DNA of 22,117 nucleotides from a virus. The position numbers and the translations under genes are program-made. The notes under the pieces were generated by a model that did no database searches, was not told the DNA's origin, and saw only the letters and a program-made list of their open reading frames with translations. The stretch spans positions 1 to 22,117 of IMG/VR virus record IMGVR_UViG_3300042884_000605. The stretch is one strand, 5' to 3'. This document shows positions 15,543 to 21,835 of the stretch, one piece after another; the first letter of the stretch is position 1; the number at the start of each line of letters is the position of its first letter.

Positions 15543-15690
15543 ATTCAGGAACGTAGAACTTCAACGAGAACTCAATCGCTTCACTTAAAAAAGTGTTACG
15601 ACTATTCTCTCCTCGCTTTTCGTCAATCTCGTTCCACAGGTCTTTGTGCAAGTACACGCAAATTCCTTTTTTAGTTTTGCTTTCTGGCAT
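15514..15690 (-). CDS. Small ribbon-helix-helix protein, 58 aa
   Basis: On the minus strand ATG at 15690-15688 opens a 58-codon frame ending with TAG at 15516-15514. The product reads MPESKTKKGICVYLHKDLW and so on. Residues 9-15 (GICVYLH) form the beta strand, 16-28 (KDLWNEIDEKRGE) the first helix, and 30-45 (SRNTFLSEAIEFSLKF) the second. This is the classic ribbon-helix-helix pattern, with 'SRNTFLSEAI' matching the 'sRsefireAi' turn and helix of CopG/Arc-like regulators. It would bind DNA as a dimer and may regulate phage transcription. It overlaps the gene upstream by 20 bases and the convergent plus-strand gene by 29. Confidence 0.7.
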   Translation of the reverse strand: MPESKTKKGICVYLHKDLWNEIDEKRGENSRNTFLSEAIEFSLKFYVPESKVKHSEQK

Positions 15691-15973
15691 ATTCCTTAAA
15701 GTTTTGAATGTAAAATTCGTCTAATAAATCAACCGTTCTTTCTGCTCCGTCGTACTTCGATTTTGCGTGTAACATTTCGTTGTTTGCGTTTCTATTTTTG
15801 TCTGGGTATTTCGCTACAAATTCAGCAAATTCAATTAGCATTTCTTTTTCTACGCGTCTGCAATAAGCATATAAGTTCGTAATAGTTTCGGCTTGTAATT
15901 CATAAGGAACATTTTTTTTTATGTCGGCTAACTCGTGAAAAAAGTATGCAACAGGTGTTTTGTTAATTTCCAT
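15671..15973 (-). CDS. Hypothetical protein, 100 aa
   Basis: The ATG at 15973 (MEINKTPVAYFFHEL) is preferred; a TTG nine bases upstream is in frame but non-standard. The stop is at 15671. The product is helical and charged, with 'LYAYCRRVEKEMLIEFAEFVAKYP' in the middle and 'LLDEFYIQNFKEYARK' at the end. I do not recognise a family. It overlaps the MazG-motif gene by 11 bases and the ribbon-helix-helix gene by 20, and belongs to the leftward operon downstream of terminase. Confidence 0.6.
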   Translation of the reverse strand: MEINKTPVAYFFHELADIKKNVPYELQAETITNLYAYCRRVEKEMLIEFAEFVAKYPDKNRNANNEMLHAKSKYDGAERTVDLLDEFYIQNFKEYARKQN

Positions 15974-16157
15974 CTTCTTCAATTTTAAGTTTCTTCAAAT
16001 AAAGTGCAAGGTCTAAGGCTTCCTCGTAAGCGTGTTGCAACCACTCAGAGCGCGTTAAATCAGTTCGGTCTAACGTTGTTCCGTAGGTTTCCATTCCCTT
16101 CGCTTCACGCGCTTCTAATTCAGCAATAACTTGCGTGAGTAAATTACTTTTCTGCAT
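15963..16157 (-). CDS. Small MazG-like (all-alpha NTP pyrophosphohydrolase-like) protein, 64 aa
   Basis: A 64-residue helical protein with the two acidic motifs of MazG-type enzymes: E15-x-x-E18 and, 27 residues later, E46-x-x-D49 (in HAYEEALDLALYL). The 'KGMETYGTTLDRTDLTRSEWLQHAYEE' region recurs in small phage proteins related to dUTPase/MazG-type nucleotide pyrophosphohydrolases. It would act on non-canonical or regulatory nucleotides if active. At 64 residues it is shorter than a whole MazG domain (about 100), so activity is uncertain. It overlaps both flanking genes. Confidence 0.55.
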   Translation of the reverse strand: MQKSNLLTQVIAELEAREAKGMETYGTTLDRTDLTRSEWLQHAYEEALDLALYLKKLKIEEDGN

Positions 16158-16356
16158 CTGGCTTTGACATCATTGAACCAATCATAAGCGCAAGATATAT
16201 TTTCTCTTTCGCGTTCAAGTCCTTTCGTTGTGAAAGTTCAAGGAGAATGTCGCCAAGAATCTTTCCTTGTTGGAAGTAGGTCGCGAGAGAATTAACAATT
16301 TCGCGTTCGCGTTCGTAAGTCATTTTTAAAGACTCGTATAGTGGTGTATTTTTCAT
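16144..16356 (-). CDS. Hypothetical protein, 70 aa
   Basis: ATG at 16356 and stop at 16144, overlapping the MazG-motif gene by 14 bases. The product is helical (LKMTYEREREIVNSLATYFQ, then LSQRKDLNAKEKIYLALMIGSMM). No family recognised. It follows the terminase gene by 24 bases. It is not convincing as a terminase small subunit: it lacks a visible helix-turn-helix and is short. Confidence 0.6.
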   Translation of the reverse strand: MKNTPLYESLKMTYEREREIVNSLATYFQQGKILGDILLELSQRKDLNAKEKIYLALMIGSMMSKPDAEK

Positions 16357-16380
16357 TTCGTAAATGTATGCTAAATTATT

Positions 16381-17679
16381 TTATCCGACAACATATTGTC
16401 CGTAACTTGGATTCAGTTCGAAATACATTCGCATCATTATAGCGTCGGCAACGTCTGGAGAAATACCTTCGCGATTCTTGATTATATCCTTCGGTGTGAC
16501 TTGCAACTTTCCGTCCACGTCTGCGCGGTGTCGTTTAATCATTTCGAGTTCACGAATGATTTGTTCTTTGCGTGTACTTGAAAGAATCGTTATCTTGTTT
16601 TCCTCAACGTATTGAGCCAACTTATAATAACATTCGCTTTTCAAATTTTGGTATTGCGGGTGCTTGGGTTTAGATCCATTGACAAATCCGCGACATTTTA
16701 AGAAGTCAACCACACCACCACCAACACCGTCCTCGTCACACACTACGTCTTGCAATAAAATCGAGTGCTGTTGACAGGTTAAACGAATCTTGTTCACAAC
16801 TTCGTCCAGCGCTGCTCTATTCAACTCAATTATATCGATGATAGTTAGACCTTCCCATACAATAATAATCGTTCTATCCTTCCCAAAACGCGCAATGTCG
16901 GCTGTGATATACTTCTTGCCTTCATTGATTACTTCGTTTCGGAACATTCGAAGAAGATTCTCCGTGTTGAACAACTTGTCAGAGTCGTCGTCAAACTCCC
17001 AGTTGCCTTCTAAAAGTCTTTTCCTGTCGTATTCGGGAAGTTTCTGTAAGTTCTCTAAATAAGTCTGCGAGATGTATGGGTTGTCCGTTGGTAACGCTTG
17101 TACAAAAGCGCGGTCATTTCTCAATTCACCTTTCAAATTAGCGTAGTAAAAGTCATTATACAACCAACCCTTTGAAGGATTACAAGTCATTAATCCCTTT
17201 GCTCTGTCATTAATCAATTTATAACGTACACGGCTTTGCAAGATGTCAATACAACGCTTCGAAACTTCCGCTACTTCATCTACGAAATAGTCAGTAATTT
17301 CAATCGACCCAAATCTCTGAAAGTCGGGGTCTGAGGGCATATCTGCCAAGTCCATTAATATCGTTTGGCTTCCGTTGTACCACTTAATAACGTGGTCTTG
17401 TCCGTTGTAGGTGTAATGTACATTCGGTTTCAATCCGTGTAAGGTACAAAGTTCAAAGAAGGTTTGCATCGTTGACAAGCGCAACTTCTTTAATTCAGCA
17501 CGACCAATTAAACCCTTTGTCCCTGGGTATTTTAGTCTTCGTTTTATCTGCCAATCGCAACCAAGAAAAGACTTTCCACTAAATACACCGCCACCATATA
17601 AGACCTGCGCAATAGGACTATCTATTGAAAGCAATTCCAACGCGTACTTTTGTTTGTCGTGGTAAATTATTTCGGGCAT
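16381..17679 (-). CDS. Terminase large subunit
   Basis: A 432-residue DNA-packaging motor. ATPase domain: Walker A G29-GGVFSGKS37, Walker B D134-E135 in 'TDYFVDEVAEV', and coupling motif 'LMTCNPSKGW' (163-172). Nuclease domain: acidic residues D261 (TADIARFGKD), D315 (VVCDEDGVGGG) and D409/D412 (ISPDVADAIM). It would translocate genomic DNA into proheads through the portal and cut concatemers. The gene follows the methyltransferase with a one-base stop/start overlap. No terminase small subunit is recognisable in the window. The portal gene lies about 4 kb away on the other strand, whereas they are usually adjacent. Confidence 0.9.
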   Translation of the reverse strand: MPEIIYHDKQKYALELLSIDSPIAQVLYGGGVFSGKSFLGCDWQIKRRLKYPGTKGLIGRAELKKLRLSTMQTFFELCTLHGLKPNVHYTYNGQDHVIKWYNGSQTILMDLADMPSDPDFQRFGSIEITDYFVDEVAEVSKRCIDILQSRVRYKLINDRAKGLMTCNPSKGWLYNDFYYANLKGELRNDRAFVQALPTDNPYISQTYLENLQKLPEYDRKRLLEGNWEFDDDSDKLFNTENLLRMFRNEVINEGKKYITADIARFGKDRTIIIVWEGLTIIDIIELNRAALDEVVNKIRLTCQQHSILLQDVVCDEDGVGGGVVDFLKCRGFVNGSKPKHPQYQNLKSECYYKLAQYVEENKITILSSTRKEQIIRELEMIKRHRADVDGKLQVTPKDIIKNREGISPDVADAIMMRMYFELNPSYGQYVVG

Positions 17680-18593
17680 TAAAATAGTTTTAGTTGTAGT
17701 TTTTCTAACCTATCCATTTCATCAATTACTTTGAAAATTTCATAAGCAACTTGAGGAACGATAGCATTTCCGTAACCCTTTATAGATTCTTGTCGCCATT
17801 TAGGAAAGGTAATTCCGTCCAGTTCGGCGGGAAGCCCATCATCTCTGCCACAAATCGGGGATTGAGTTGGGAAGTTGTTCCAGTATTTAAGAGTCTTGTT
17901 AATGTCATTGAATGCATTGATCCCTCCTTCACTTGTGAACTCTTCATTGTCGCACTCGCATTCGTGCTGTCGAATACTGTCGGAGTTGGTAACATTCCCC
18001 TCTGATAAACAAACCCCGATTGAATTTCCTGTGCAAGCGTTCCGCTGTTCCCAAACTTTTGTTCCTTCTTGCTCAGATTCTCGCTGTATGAATCCATTGC
18101 GCTTGGTGTTTTTAGCAATAAACCAAACCCTATCTCTTCTATGGGGCGCACCGACGGCACAAGCTGGCAAAAGTATCGGTTGTACTTCGTACCCTTGACT
18201 TTCCAAGTCAACGCACACTTCTTCGAAGACCATTCCCCCATTCCAATTAGTAAGTCCACGAACGTTTTCGCCCACGACGTAGGTTGGCTTAATCTCTGAA
18301 ATTGCTCTGAGCATATGCGGCCAGAGGTGTCGCTCGTCCTCTTTCCCAAGTCGCTTGCCTGCGTGTGAATATGGTTGACAAGGGAAGCCTCCTGTGAGTA
18401 TATCAATTGTTCCTCTGTGAATAGAAAAATCTGTCTTTGTAATGTCTTCATAACTGATTGAGTTTGGAAAATAATGACTTAAAACTTTGCGTGGGAAAGG
18501 CATCCATTCACAATGAAATGTATTGTTCCAACCCATCCATTCAGCGGCTAAATCAAAGCCACCGATTCCACTAAACAAAGATCCGTGATTCAT
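17679..18593 (-). CDS. C5-cytosine DNA methyltransferase (orphan, Dcm family)
   Basis: A 304-residue enzyme that transfers a methyl group from S-adenosylmethionine to C5 of cytosine in a short DNA target. Motif I is LFSGIGGFD (6-14); motif IV GGFPCQPYS (68-76) carries the catalytic C72; motif VI is ENV (109-111); motif VIII HRRDRVWFIA (151-160); motif X GYGNAIVPQVAYEI (273-286). The target-recognition region lies between about 165 and 245, so specificity cannot be read. No restriction partner is seen, so it probably protects phage DNA from host restriction. Starts overlap the upstream stop by 4 bases. A second long reading frame lies inside it in the +1 frame (18451-17780). Confidence 0.92.
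   Translation of the reverse strand: MNHGSLFSGIGGFDLAAEWMGWNNTFHCEWMPFPRKVLSHYFPNSISYEDITKTDFSIHRGTIDILTGGFPCQPYSHAGKRLGKEDERHLWPHMLRAISEIKPTYVVGENVRGLTNWNGGMVFEEVCVDLESQGYEVQPILLPACAVGAPHRRDRVWFIAKNTKRNGFIQRESEQEGTKVWEQRNACTGNSIGVCLSEGNVTNSDSIRQHECECDNEEFTSEGGINAFNDINKTLKYWNNFPTQSPICGRDDGLPAELDGITFPKWRQESIKGYGNAIVPQVAYEIFKVIDEMDRLEKLQLKLF
17780..18451 (-). CDS. Candidate overlapping gene inside the methyltransferase (+1 frame), 223 aa
   Basis: Fully nested in the methyltransferase gene, shifted +1, from ATG 18451 to a stop at 17780; a stop in the same frame lies about 33 bases upstream of this ATG. The translation has protein-like blocks: WAKTFVDLLIGMGEWSS (60-76), LTWKVKGTKYNRYFCQLVPS (81-100), GFGLLLKTPSAMDS (108-121), MLPTPTVFDS (153-162) and QLNPRFVAEMMGFPPNWTELPF (195-216). 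The pattern 'LPTPT-D ... G-LNP-FVEWLMGFP--WT' is one I associate with proteins or domains accompanying phage cytosine methylases. This makes a real dual-coding gene plausible. Against it: no A-rich leader, and conservation could follow from the methyltransferase frame. Function unknown. Confidence 0.45.
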   Translation of the reverse strand: MKTLQRQIFLFTEEQLIYSQEASLVNHIHTQASDLGKRTSDTSGRICSEQFQRLSQPTSWAKTFVDLLIGMGEWSSKKCALTWKVKGTKYNRYFCQLVPSVRPIEEIGFGLLLKTPSAMDSYSENLSKKEQKFGNSGTLAQEIQSGFVYQRGMLPTPTVFDSTNASATMKSSQVKEGSMHSMTLTRLLNTGTTSQLNPRFVAEMMGFPPNWTELPFLNGDKNL

Positions 18594-19345
18594 TGCTTAC
18601 TCAAATAAAGTTTGTAAAGTTCACGGAAGCCTTCGAACTGAATCGATTCTTTGAGTAGTTGACGTTTACGGTCACTCATTCGCTCAACCATTCCTTTGCT
18701 CAATTGCTGTTCGTTGAAGACTGTTTTTCTTGCCTTCGCTTTGCAAAGATTGTATTCGTGGTCTGTAAACGTTTCAGCCGTTATACGCTTACTTTCTTCT
18801 AACCACCGCATCATTGACACTCCTCGCAATTCTAACGTTGTGTATTTGCCTTGTTTGAAGCTCTCAATATCTTCTTTCAACATTCGTCTCCAGCTGTCGT
18901 CGTTCACCGCCATTTCGTTTTCTTTTATTAGTTCTGCTTTTTCCTCAATTGATTGCGCTATTTCACGCTGAATTTGTAGATTCGCTTTGTCTCTGTGTGG
19001 TTTGTAGTGCGTCAACACGTCACCAATGAAAGACACGCTCAACGCTCCGAAGTGTTCGGTTTTCTTTGACAGTTCATTCGCTGCGTTTAGTTCAAAGGCA
19101 AGATTGAAGTGTTCGAATGTTACCCAACGAAAGTGCTTCACAATGAACTCGTGCAGCATCTGGAGTAATTGCGCTTCTGGAAGTGCTATTCCATACATCG
19201 CGCAAACCTTTGAGCAAAGTTTTACGAACGTAGGTAGGTCGTAATCTGCTACAAATGCGCTTTCTCTTTCTGCACGATCAACCCTTTGTGTAATGCTGAG
19301 CGTCGTTGTAGATGCGTTGCGCAGCGTCTGAATCGAATTTTCCAT
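18590..19345 (-). CDS. Probable phage replication accessory protein, 251 aa
   Basis: A helical 251-residue protein without membrane spans. Residues about 35-110 (FVKLCSKVCAMYGIALPEAQLLQMLHEFI, then FRWVTFEHFNLAFELN) and 'FGALSVSFIGDVLTHYKPHR' (about 98-117) match a pattern common in Bacteroidota phage replication regions: an N-terminal helical bundle, 'e-f-lAFe-a', then 'fn--yi--vl-aY--hr'. The C-terminal half is charged and helical. It may be a helicase loader or primosome component; this is inferred from neighbours (DnaA domain protein, SSB). The ATG at 19345 overlaps the upstream gene by 68 bases; no later Met comes before residue 50, so the long overlap is probably real. Confidence 0.6.
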   Translation of the reverse strand: MENSIQTLRNASTTTLSITQRVDRAERESAFVADYDLPTFVKLCSKVCAMYGIALPEAQLLQMLHEFIVKHFRWVTFEHFNLAFELNAANELSKKTEHFGALSVSFIGDVLTHYKPHRDKANLQIQREIAQSIEEKAELIKENEMAVNDDSWRRMLKEDIESFKQGKYTTLELRGVSMMRWLEESKRITAETFTDHEYNLCKAKARKTVFNEQQLSKGMVERMSDRKRQLLKESIQFEGFRELYKLYLSKQ

Positions 19346-19703
19346 TTTTGATTTTTGTGTTTTGGTTTGTAGTTACAAAGGTAGATAAGTCCCACTTACG
19401 AACGGCAGCCTTCCAATCTTTCATCGCGTTCCTTCCCACCTTCCAACCATTCGCCTCGTAGTGAGCGTGAAATTTCTCGGTAAACTTTAACGCGTCGTCG
19501 TTGCTTAATTTTTCACAAGCGTATTCGTATATTTCAACAACGGTTGGCTTCTTGAATGTCGCCTTCTTTTCTTTCGTTGGTGCTGGAAGGTTAGCCTGTG
19601 GAACGGATAAGCGAATAAGTATATCGTTTATCTTTTGGTCTTGTTCCTTTATTTGCGCTTCGAGAATCTCTATTCTCTTTTTAAGTTGTAGTATTAGCAT
19701 CAT
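19278..19703 (-). CDS. Phage protein with C-terminal 'KMKDWKAAVR'-type domain
   Basis: The frame is open upstream to 19766, but the start at ATG 19703 (or 19700) is preferred. It lies 8 bases after the preceding gene's stop, and the extra 21 residues would be an Arg-rich translation of the neighbouring gene. The product (141 residues) has an N-terminal coiled coil (about 3-35, LILQLKKRIEILEAQIKEQD), a Pro-rich linker, then a domain at about 55-110: FKKPTVVEIYEYACEK, 'FHAHYEANGWKVGRNAMKDWKAAVRKW'. That domain is widespread at the ends of phage replication proteins of Bacteroidota and Firmicutes, probably DNA-binding. It overlaps the next gene by 68 bases. Confidence 0.65.
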   Translation of the reverse strand: MMLILQLKKRIEILEAQIKEQDQKINDILIRLSVPQANLPAPTKEKKATFKKPTVVEIYEYACEKLSNDDALKFTEKFHAHYEANGWKVGRNAMKDWKAAVRKWDLSTFVTTNQNTKIKNGKFDSDAAQRIYNDAQHYTKG

Positions 19704-19711
19704 TGTTTTAT

Positions 19712-19900
19712 TTAGTATTCGTCCCTTTCCATATCCGCGTCTTCTTCGCGTGTGCATTCGTAGCACAGACCTATTTCGTCTTCGAATAGTTCCTGCACGT
19801 CGCTGTCGTCCCAGTCACGATATTTTCTATTAGTTCTTTTGATTTCTGAAATGCGTTCTTCAATTTGGTCTGAATCGCAATATCTGCAATAATCGCTCAT
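19712..19900 (-). CDS. Small four-cysteine (zinc-ribbon-like) protein, 62 aa
   Basis: A 62-residue acidic protein with two CxxC pairs: C5/C8 (DYCRYCDS) and C46/C49 (GLCYECTRE), a spacing that could bind one zinc ion. The middle is charged and helical (ISEIKRTNRKYRDWDDSDVQELFEDE). No family is recognised beyond the zinc-ribbon-like layout. It lies between the DnaA-domain gene and the coiled-coil/KMKDW gene in the leftward replication operon. Confidence 0.65.
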   Translation of the reverse strand: MSDYCRYCDSDQIEERISEIKRTNRKYRDWDDSDVQELFEDEIGLCYECTREEDADMERDEY

Positions 19901-19919
19901 ACATTTTTGATTTTAAGGT

Positions 19920-20453
19920 TTATTTTAATTTGGCTTTTCTTTTTGCTTCGAGTTCCTTTTGGTGCTCTAAGTGTTCAACAAACTTAGTGAAAAATTTAAT
20001 AGGTTTAGCATAACCCATCTCATTCATCAATCCACAAATGCGTTCAACAGTTGCCGCGTAGGCTTTGTCGCACTCAATCTGCCAAGTTGCTTGTTTGATT
20101 CCGTGCATTACTGTCGCGTGATCCTTTCCGTAGTGCTTACCAATTGATTCGAAAGACTGAAAGTAACAAGGACGGATAAGGAAGAAAATAATTTGTCGTG
20201 CTGTCACTATCTCGCGTCGTCGTGTTGGTGTGTAAAGCATTTGAGACTGAATACCTACAACGCTACAAACAACGTCTTCGAGTGCGCTCCAGAATATCTC
20301 ACGTTCGTTTTCAAGTTCTTGTTGTTGTTTGATTTGTTCGGTTGAAAGACGCTCGTATTTTGGCGTAAGCATTAACCAAAGCGTTTCGAATCTTTCCATA
20401 TGTGCAAATGGAATCATATCTACTATTTGCTGTCTTATTTGTTCGTTAGTCAT
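19920..20453 (-). CDS. Stand-alone DnaA domain IV-like DNA-binding protein
   Basis: A 177-residue protein with a C-terminal DnaA DNA-binding domain but no ATPase domain. Residues about 78-120 read RRREIVTARQIIFFLIRP, then SFESIGKHYGKDHATVMHGIK; 'IG--YGKDHATVMHGIK' is the DnaA signature (105-120) of the helix-turn-helix that contacts DnaA boxes. The first 60 residues are helical and Glu/Gln-rich. It could bind origin-like sites in the phage genome or compete with host DnaA. It sits between an HTH-like protein and small replication genes, overlapping its upstream neighbour by 8 bases. Confidence 0.8.
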   Translation of the reverse strand: MTNEQIRQQIVDMIPFAHMERFETLWLMLTPKYERLSTEQIKQQQELENEREIFWSALEDVVCSVVGIQSQMLYTPTRRREIVTARQIIFFLIRPCYFQSFESIGKHYGKDHATVMHGIKQATWQIECDKAYAATVERICGLMNEMGYAKPIKFFTKFVEHLEHQKELEAKRKAKLK

Positions 20454-20685
20454 TTTCTTCGTTTATTAAAATGGTTGGTGTAAATGTGCTGAATACTTCT
20501 TCGCGTGAAAGCCCTGTGTGAAGGCAAATGTTGTTGAAGTCTTTGATTCTCATTCGCTCTGGATGCGCAACATAAAGTCGTGCCGTTGGATCGCTGATGC
20601 GAAGAACGTTCTTAAAGTTGTGCATCGTCTTGAATTGACTTTTAACAAGGCGACCGAATGGGGTTGAATAGATTTGTTTGTTCAT
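20446..20685 (-). CDS. Small helix-turn-helix-like protein, 79 aa
   Basis: A 79-residue protein with the layout FGRLVKSQFKTMHNFKNVLRI, then SDPTARLYVAHPERMRIKDFNNICLHTGLSREEVFS. It resembles small XRE-like phage proteins in which 'sdpTaR-yi--P--m-i-dl--i---l-vs-eel' covers the helix-turn-helix. It may regulate early genes or act as a Cro/CII-type switch. There is no direct evidence for the target. It overlaps the upstream gene by 4 bases and the DnaA-domain gene by 8, so it is co-translated. Confidence 0.6.
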   Translation of the reverse strand: MNKQIYSTPFGRLVKSQFKTMHNFKNVLRISDPTARLYVAHPERMRIKDFNNICLHTGLSREEVFSTFTPTILINEEND

Positions 20686-20975
20686 TTCTTTAATATTGGT
20701 TTAATCAACTGCTCTTTCTTCTTATTGGTAGCGTGGTTCGTTCCGCGTAACTCTGGGTTGTGTTCCTTAATCAATCGTGCAATTCGTGTGATGTTGTCAG
20801 CACTAACGTACTTTCCGCTTTCGTACATAGCAAAGAAATTGCTTGTGATGTCTTTTCTTTCTTCGAACTGTTGTTCCCAAACGCGGACACAAAGTGCTTT
20901 GTTGTTATTACGAAGCGTCTTGTATTTTTTGAGCAGATTCTCAACGCGCTTTTCAAGTGATACTAATTTTTTCAT
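20682..20975 (-). CDS. Hypothetical phage protein, 97 aa
   Basis: A basic, helical 97-residue protein: a coiled N-terminus (LEKRVENLLKKYKTLRNNNK), 'VWEQQFEERKDITSNFFAMYESGKYVSADNITRIARLIKEHNPELRG', and a Lys-rich tail. The 'ad-ItR--RliqE-nPeLRG' segment recurs in small phage proteins of unassigned role. It is the first gene after the hairpin terminator at 21001-21034, so it probably opens a new transcription unit in the leftward block, although no promoter is recognisable. Confidence 0.6.
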   Translation of the reverse strand: MKKLVSLEKRVENLLKKYKTLRNNNKALCVRVWEQQFEERKDITSNFFAMYESGKYVSADNITRIARLIKEHNPELRGTNHATNKKKEQLIKPILKK

Positions 20976-21000
20976 TGTATTGATTTTGATTCGTTAAGTT

Positions 21001-21034
21001 AAAAAATAGGGGTTAATGTATGTTATAACCCCCA
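21001..21034 (-). terminator. Intrinsic terminator after the SSB gene (leftward)
   Basis: GGGGTTA (21009-21015) and TAACCCC (21026-21032) form a 7-bp stem with a 10-base loop. On the minus strand it is followed directly by a T run, the complement of AAAAAA at 21001-21006. It lies just downstream of the SSB stop and separates this gene from the replication operon. Confidence 0.75.
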
Positions 21035-21042
21035 TTATTCAT

Positions 21043-21831
21043 TTAGAATGGCAATTCGTCTTCGTCTTCTTGCGTTGGTTGAACTAACCCGCTTTTTTCG
21101 AGCATTGCCTTCGCCTTGTTCATTTGGTCGGCTGCACGATCCAAACGTTTGCTGAACTCAGCCGATGAACTCACTTTGTTTTGCAACCACTCTGGAAGCA
21201 TCTTGAATCTAAGGTCAAAGTCTTCGCTGTCGTAATCTAAAAGAAACGCTGCGTTTACCTGTGGTGGACAAGTCATTCCCTTCGTAAGTGGCGACGCTCC
21301 TTTCAAGTCTGCGTAGGTGCGCCCTGTGTTCGCTGTGCGGTGCATTACGCTAACCATTGCTTCCTTACCTAACAAAGTACCAATGTCGAATTTGTTCGCT
21401 TCTCCGTCGCTCATTGCCTTTCCAAGCCACGATTGAACGAAAGCGCGTAAGCCACTCTTTTCGTGCATCGATAAAGTAAAGTCACGACCGATTGAGAACG
21501 GTTGTTCACCTTTGCCAAAGTCGGCTGTTTCCAATGGTAGTTCGAATACTAAGCGAACCTTGTTCACTAACTTTTCTTCGCCTTGATAGGTGTCGACAAT
21601 TGTTCCAATGTGAATGATTTGGTAGCAACGTGCTACGTGCGTTCCTGCGGGTACTGTCTGTCCTCCGCTGTTGTTGTTGTTGTTTTGGGCGATGATGCTC
21701 ATTGTGTTGTTGTTTATTTGTTGTTGATTTATATATATTTCTAATTTGTTTGCGAGTTTCGCTTCTTCATTTTGCCAGAACCATTCGTTGGCTGACATCT
21801 GCTCTTCCTCGCTTATTCGCTTGTAATAACC
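21043..21831 (-). CDS. SSB-like single-stranded DNA-binding protein
   Basis: The core from M at 21702 (219 residues) fits phage single-stranded DNA-binding proteins. It begins MSIIAQ-(N)5, then PAGTHVARCYQIIHIGTI and 'KVRLVFELP' strands, as in this family. A helical middle follows, then an acidic C-terminus ending in DEDELPF, the classic SSB tail that recruits partner proteins. The frame stays open upstream. The ATG at 21831 immediately follows the upstream stop (TAAAATG) and would add a 43-residue charged segment (GYYKRISEEEQMSANEWFWQ) before an AT/CAA-rich stretch. I give the longer form; the start at 21702, with a leader-like A-rich sequence, is equally possible. An even longer frame to 21885 overlaps the upstream gene and is unlikely. 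Confidence 0.7.
   Translation of the reverse strand, partial: GYYKRISEEEQMSANEWFWQNEEAKLANKLEIYINQQQINNNTMSIIAQNNNNNSGGQTVPAGTHVARCYQIIHIGTIVDTYQGEEKLVNKVRLVFELPLETADFGKGEQPFSIGRDFTLSMHEKSGLRAFVQSWLGKAMSDGEANKFDIGTLLGKEAMVSVMHRTANTGRTYADLKGASPLTKGMTCPPQVNAAFLLDYDSEDFDLRFKMLPEWLQNKVSSSAEFSKRLDRAADQMNKAKAMLEKSGLVQPTQEDEDELPF
21700..21740 (-). promoter_or_regulatory. Candidate internal translation start of the SSB gene
   Basis: On the minus strand, the stretch before ATG 21702 is A/CAA-rich (AAATAAACAACAACACAATG). It is like the Shine-Dalgarno-free leaders used elsewhere in the window, yet it is also in frame as coding sequence from ATG 21831. This suggests a start at 21702, alone or in addition to 21831. 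Confidence 0.45.
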
Positions 21832-21835
21832 CATT

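Noticed and set aside
15582-15595. CACTT-AAAA-AAGTG palindrome near the convergence point, considered as a bidirectional terminator
   Set aside because: Only a 5-bp AT-rich stem, inside the ribbon-helix-helix coding region; too weak to call.
17875-18198. 107-codon plus-strand ORF opposite the methyltransferase
   Set aside because: Ser/Leu/Pro-rich antisense translation with no recognisable pattern, unlike the same-strand nested ORF.
20674-20997. 107-codon plus-strand ORF opposite the small replication genes
   Set aside because: Lies opposite two well-supported, coupled minus-strand genes and looks like low-complexity hydrophobic shadow.
21660-21725. GTT/TTG trinucleotide runs, considered as a microsatellite or origin-like repeat
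   Set aside because: Explained by the poly-Asn start of the SSB protein and its A/CAA-rich leader; no ordered iterons.
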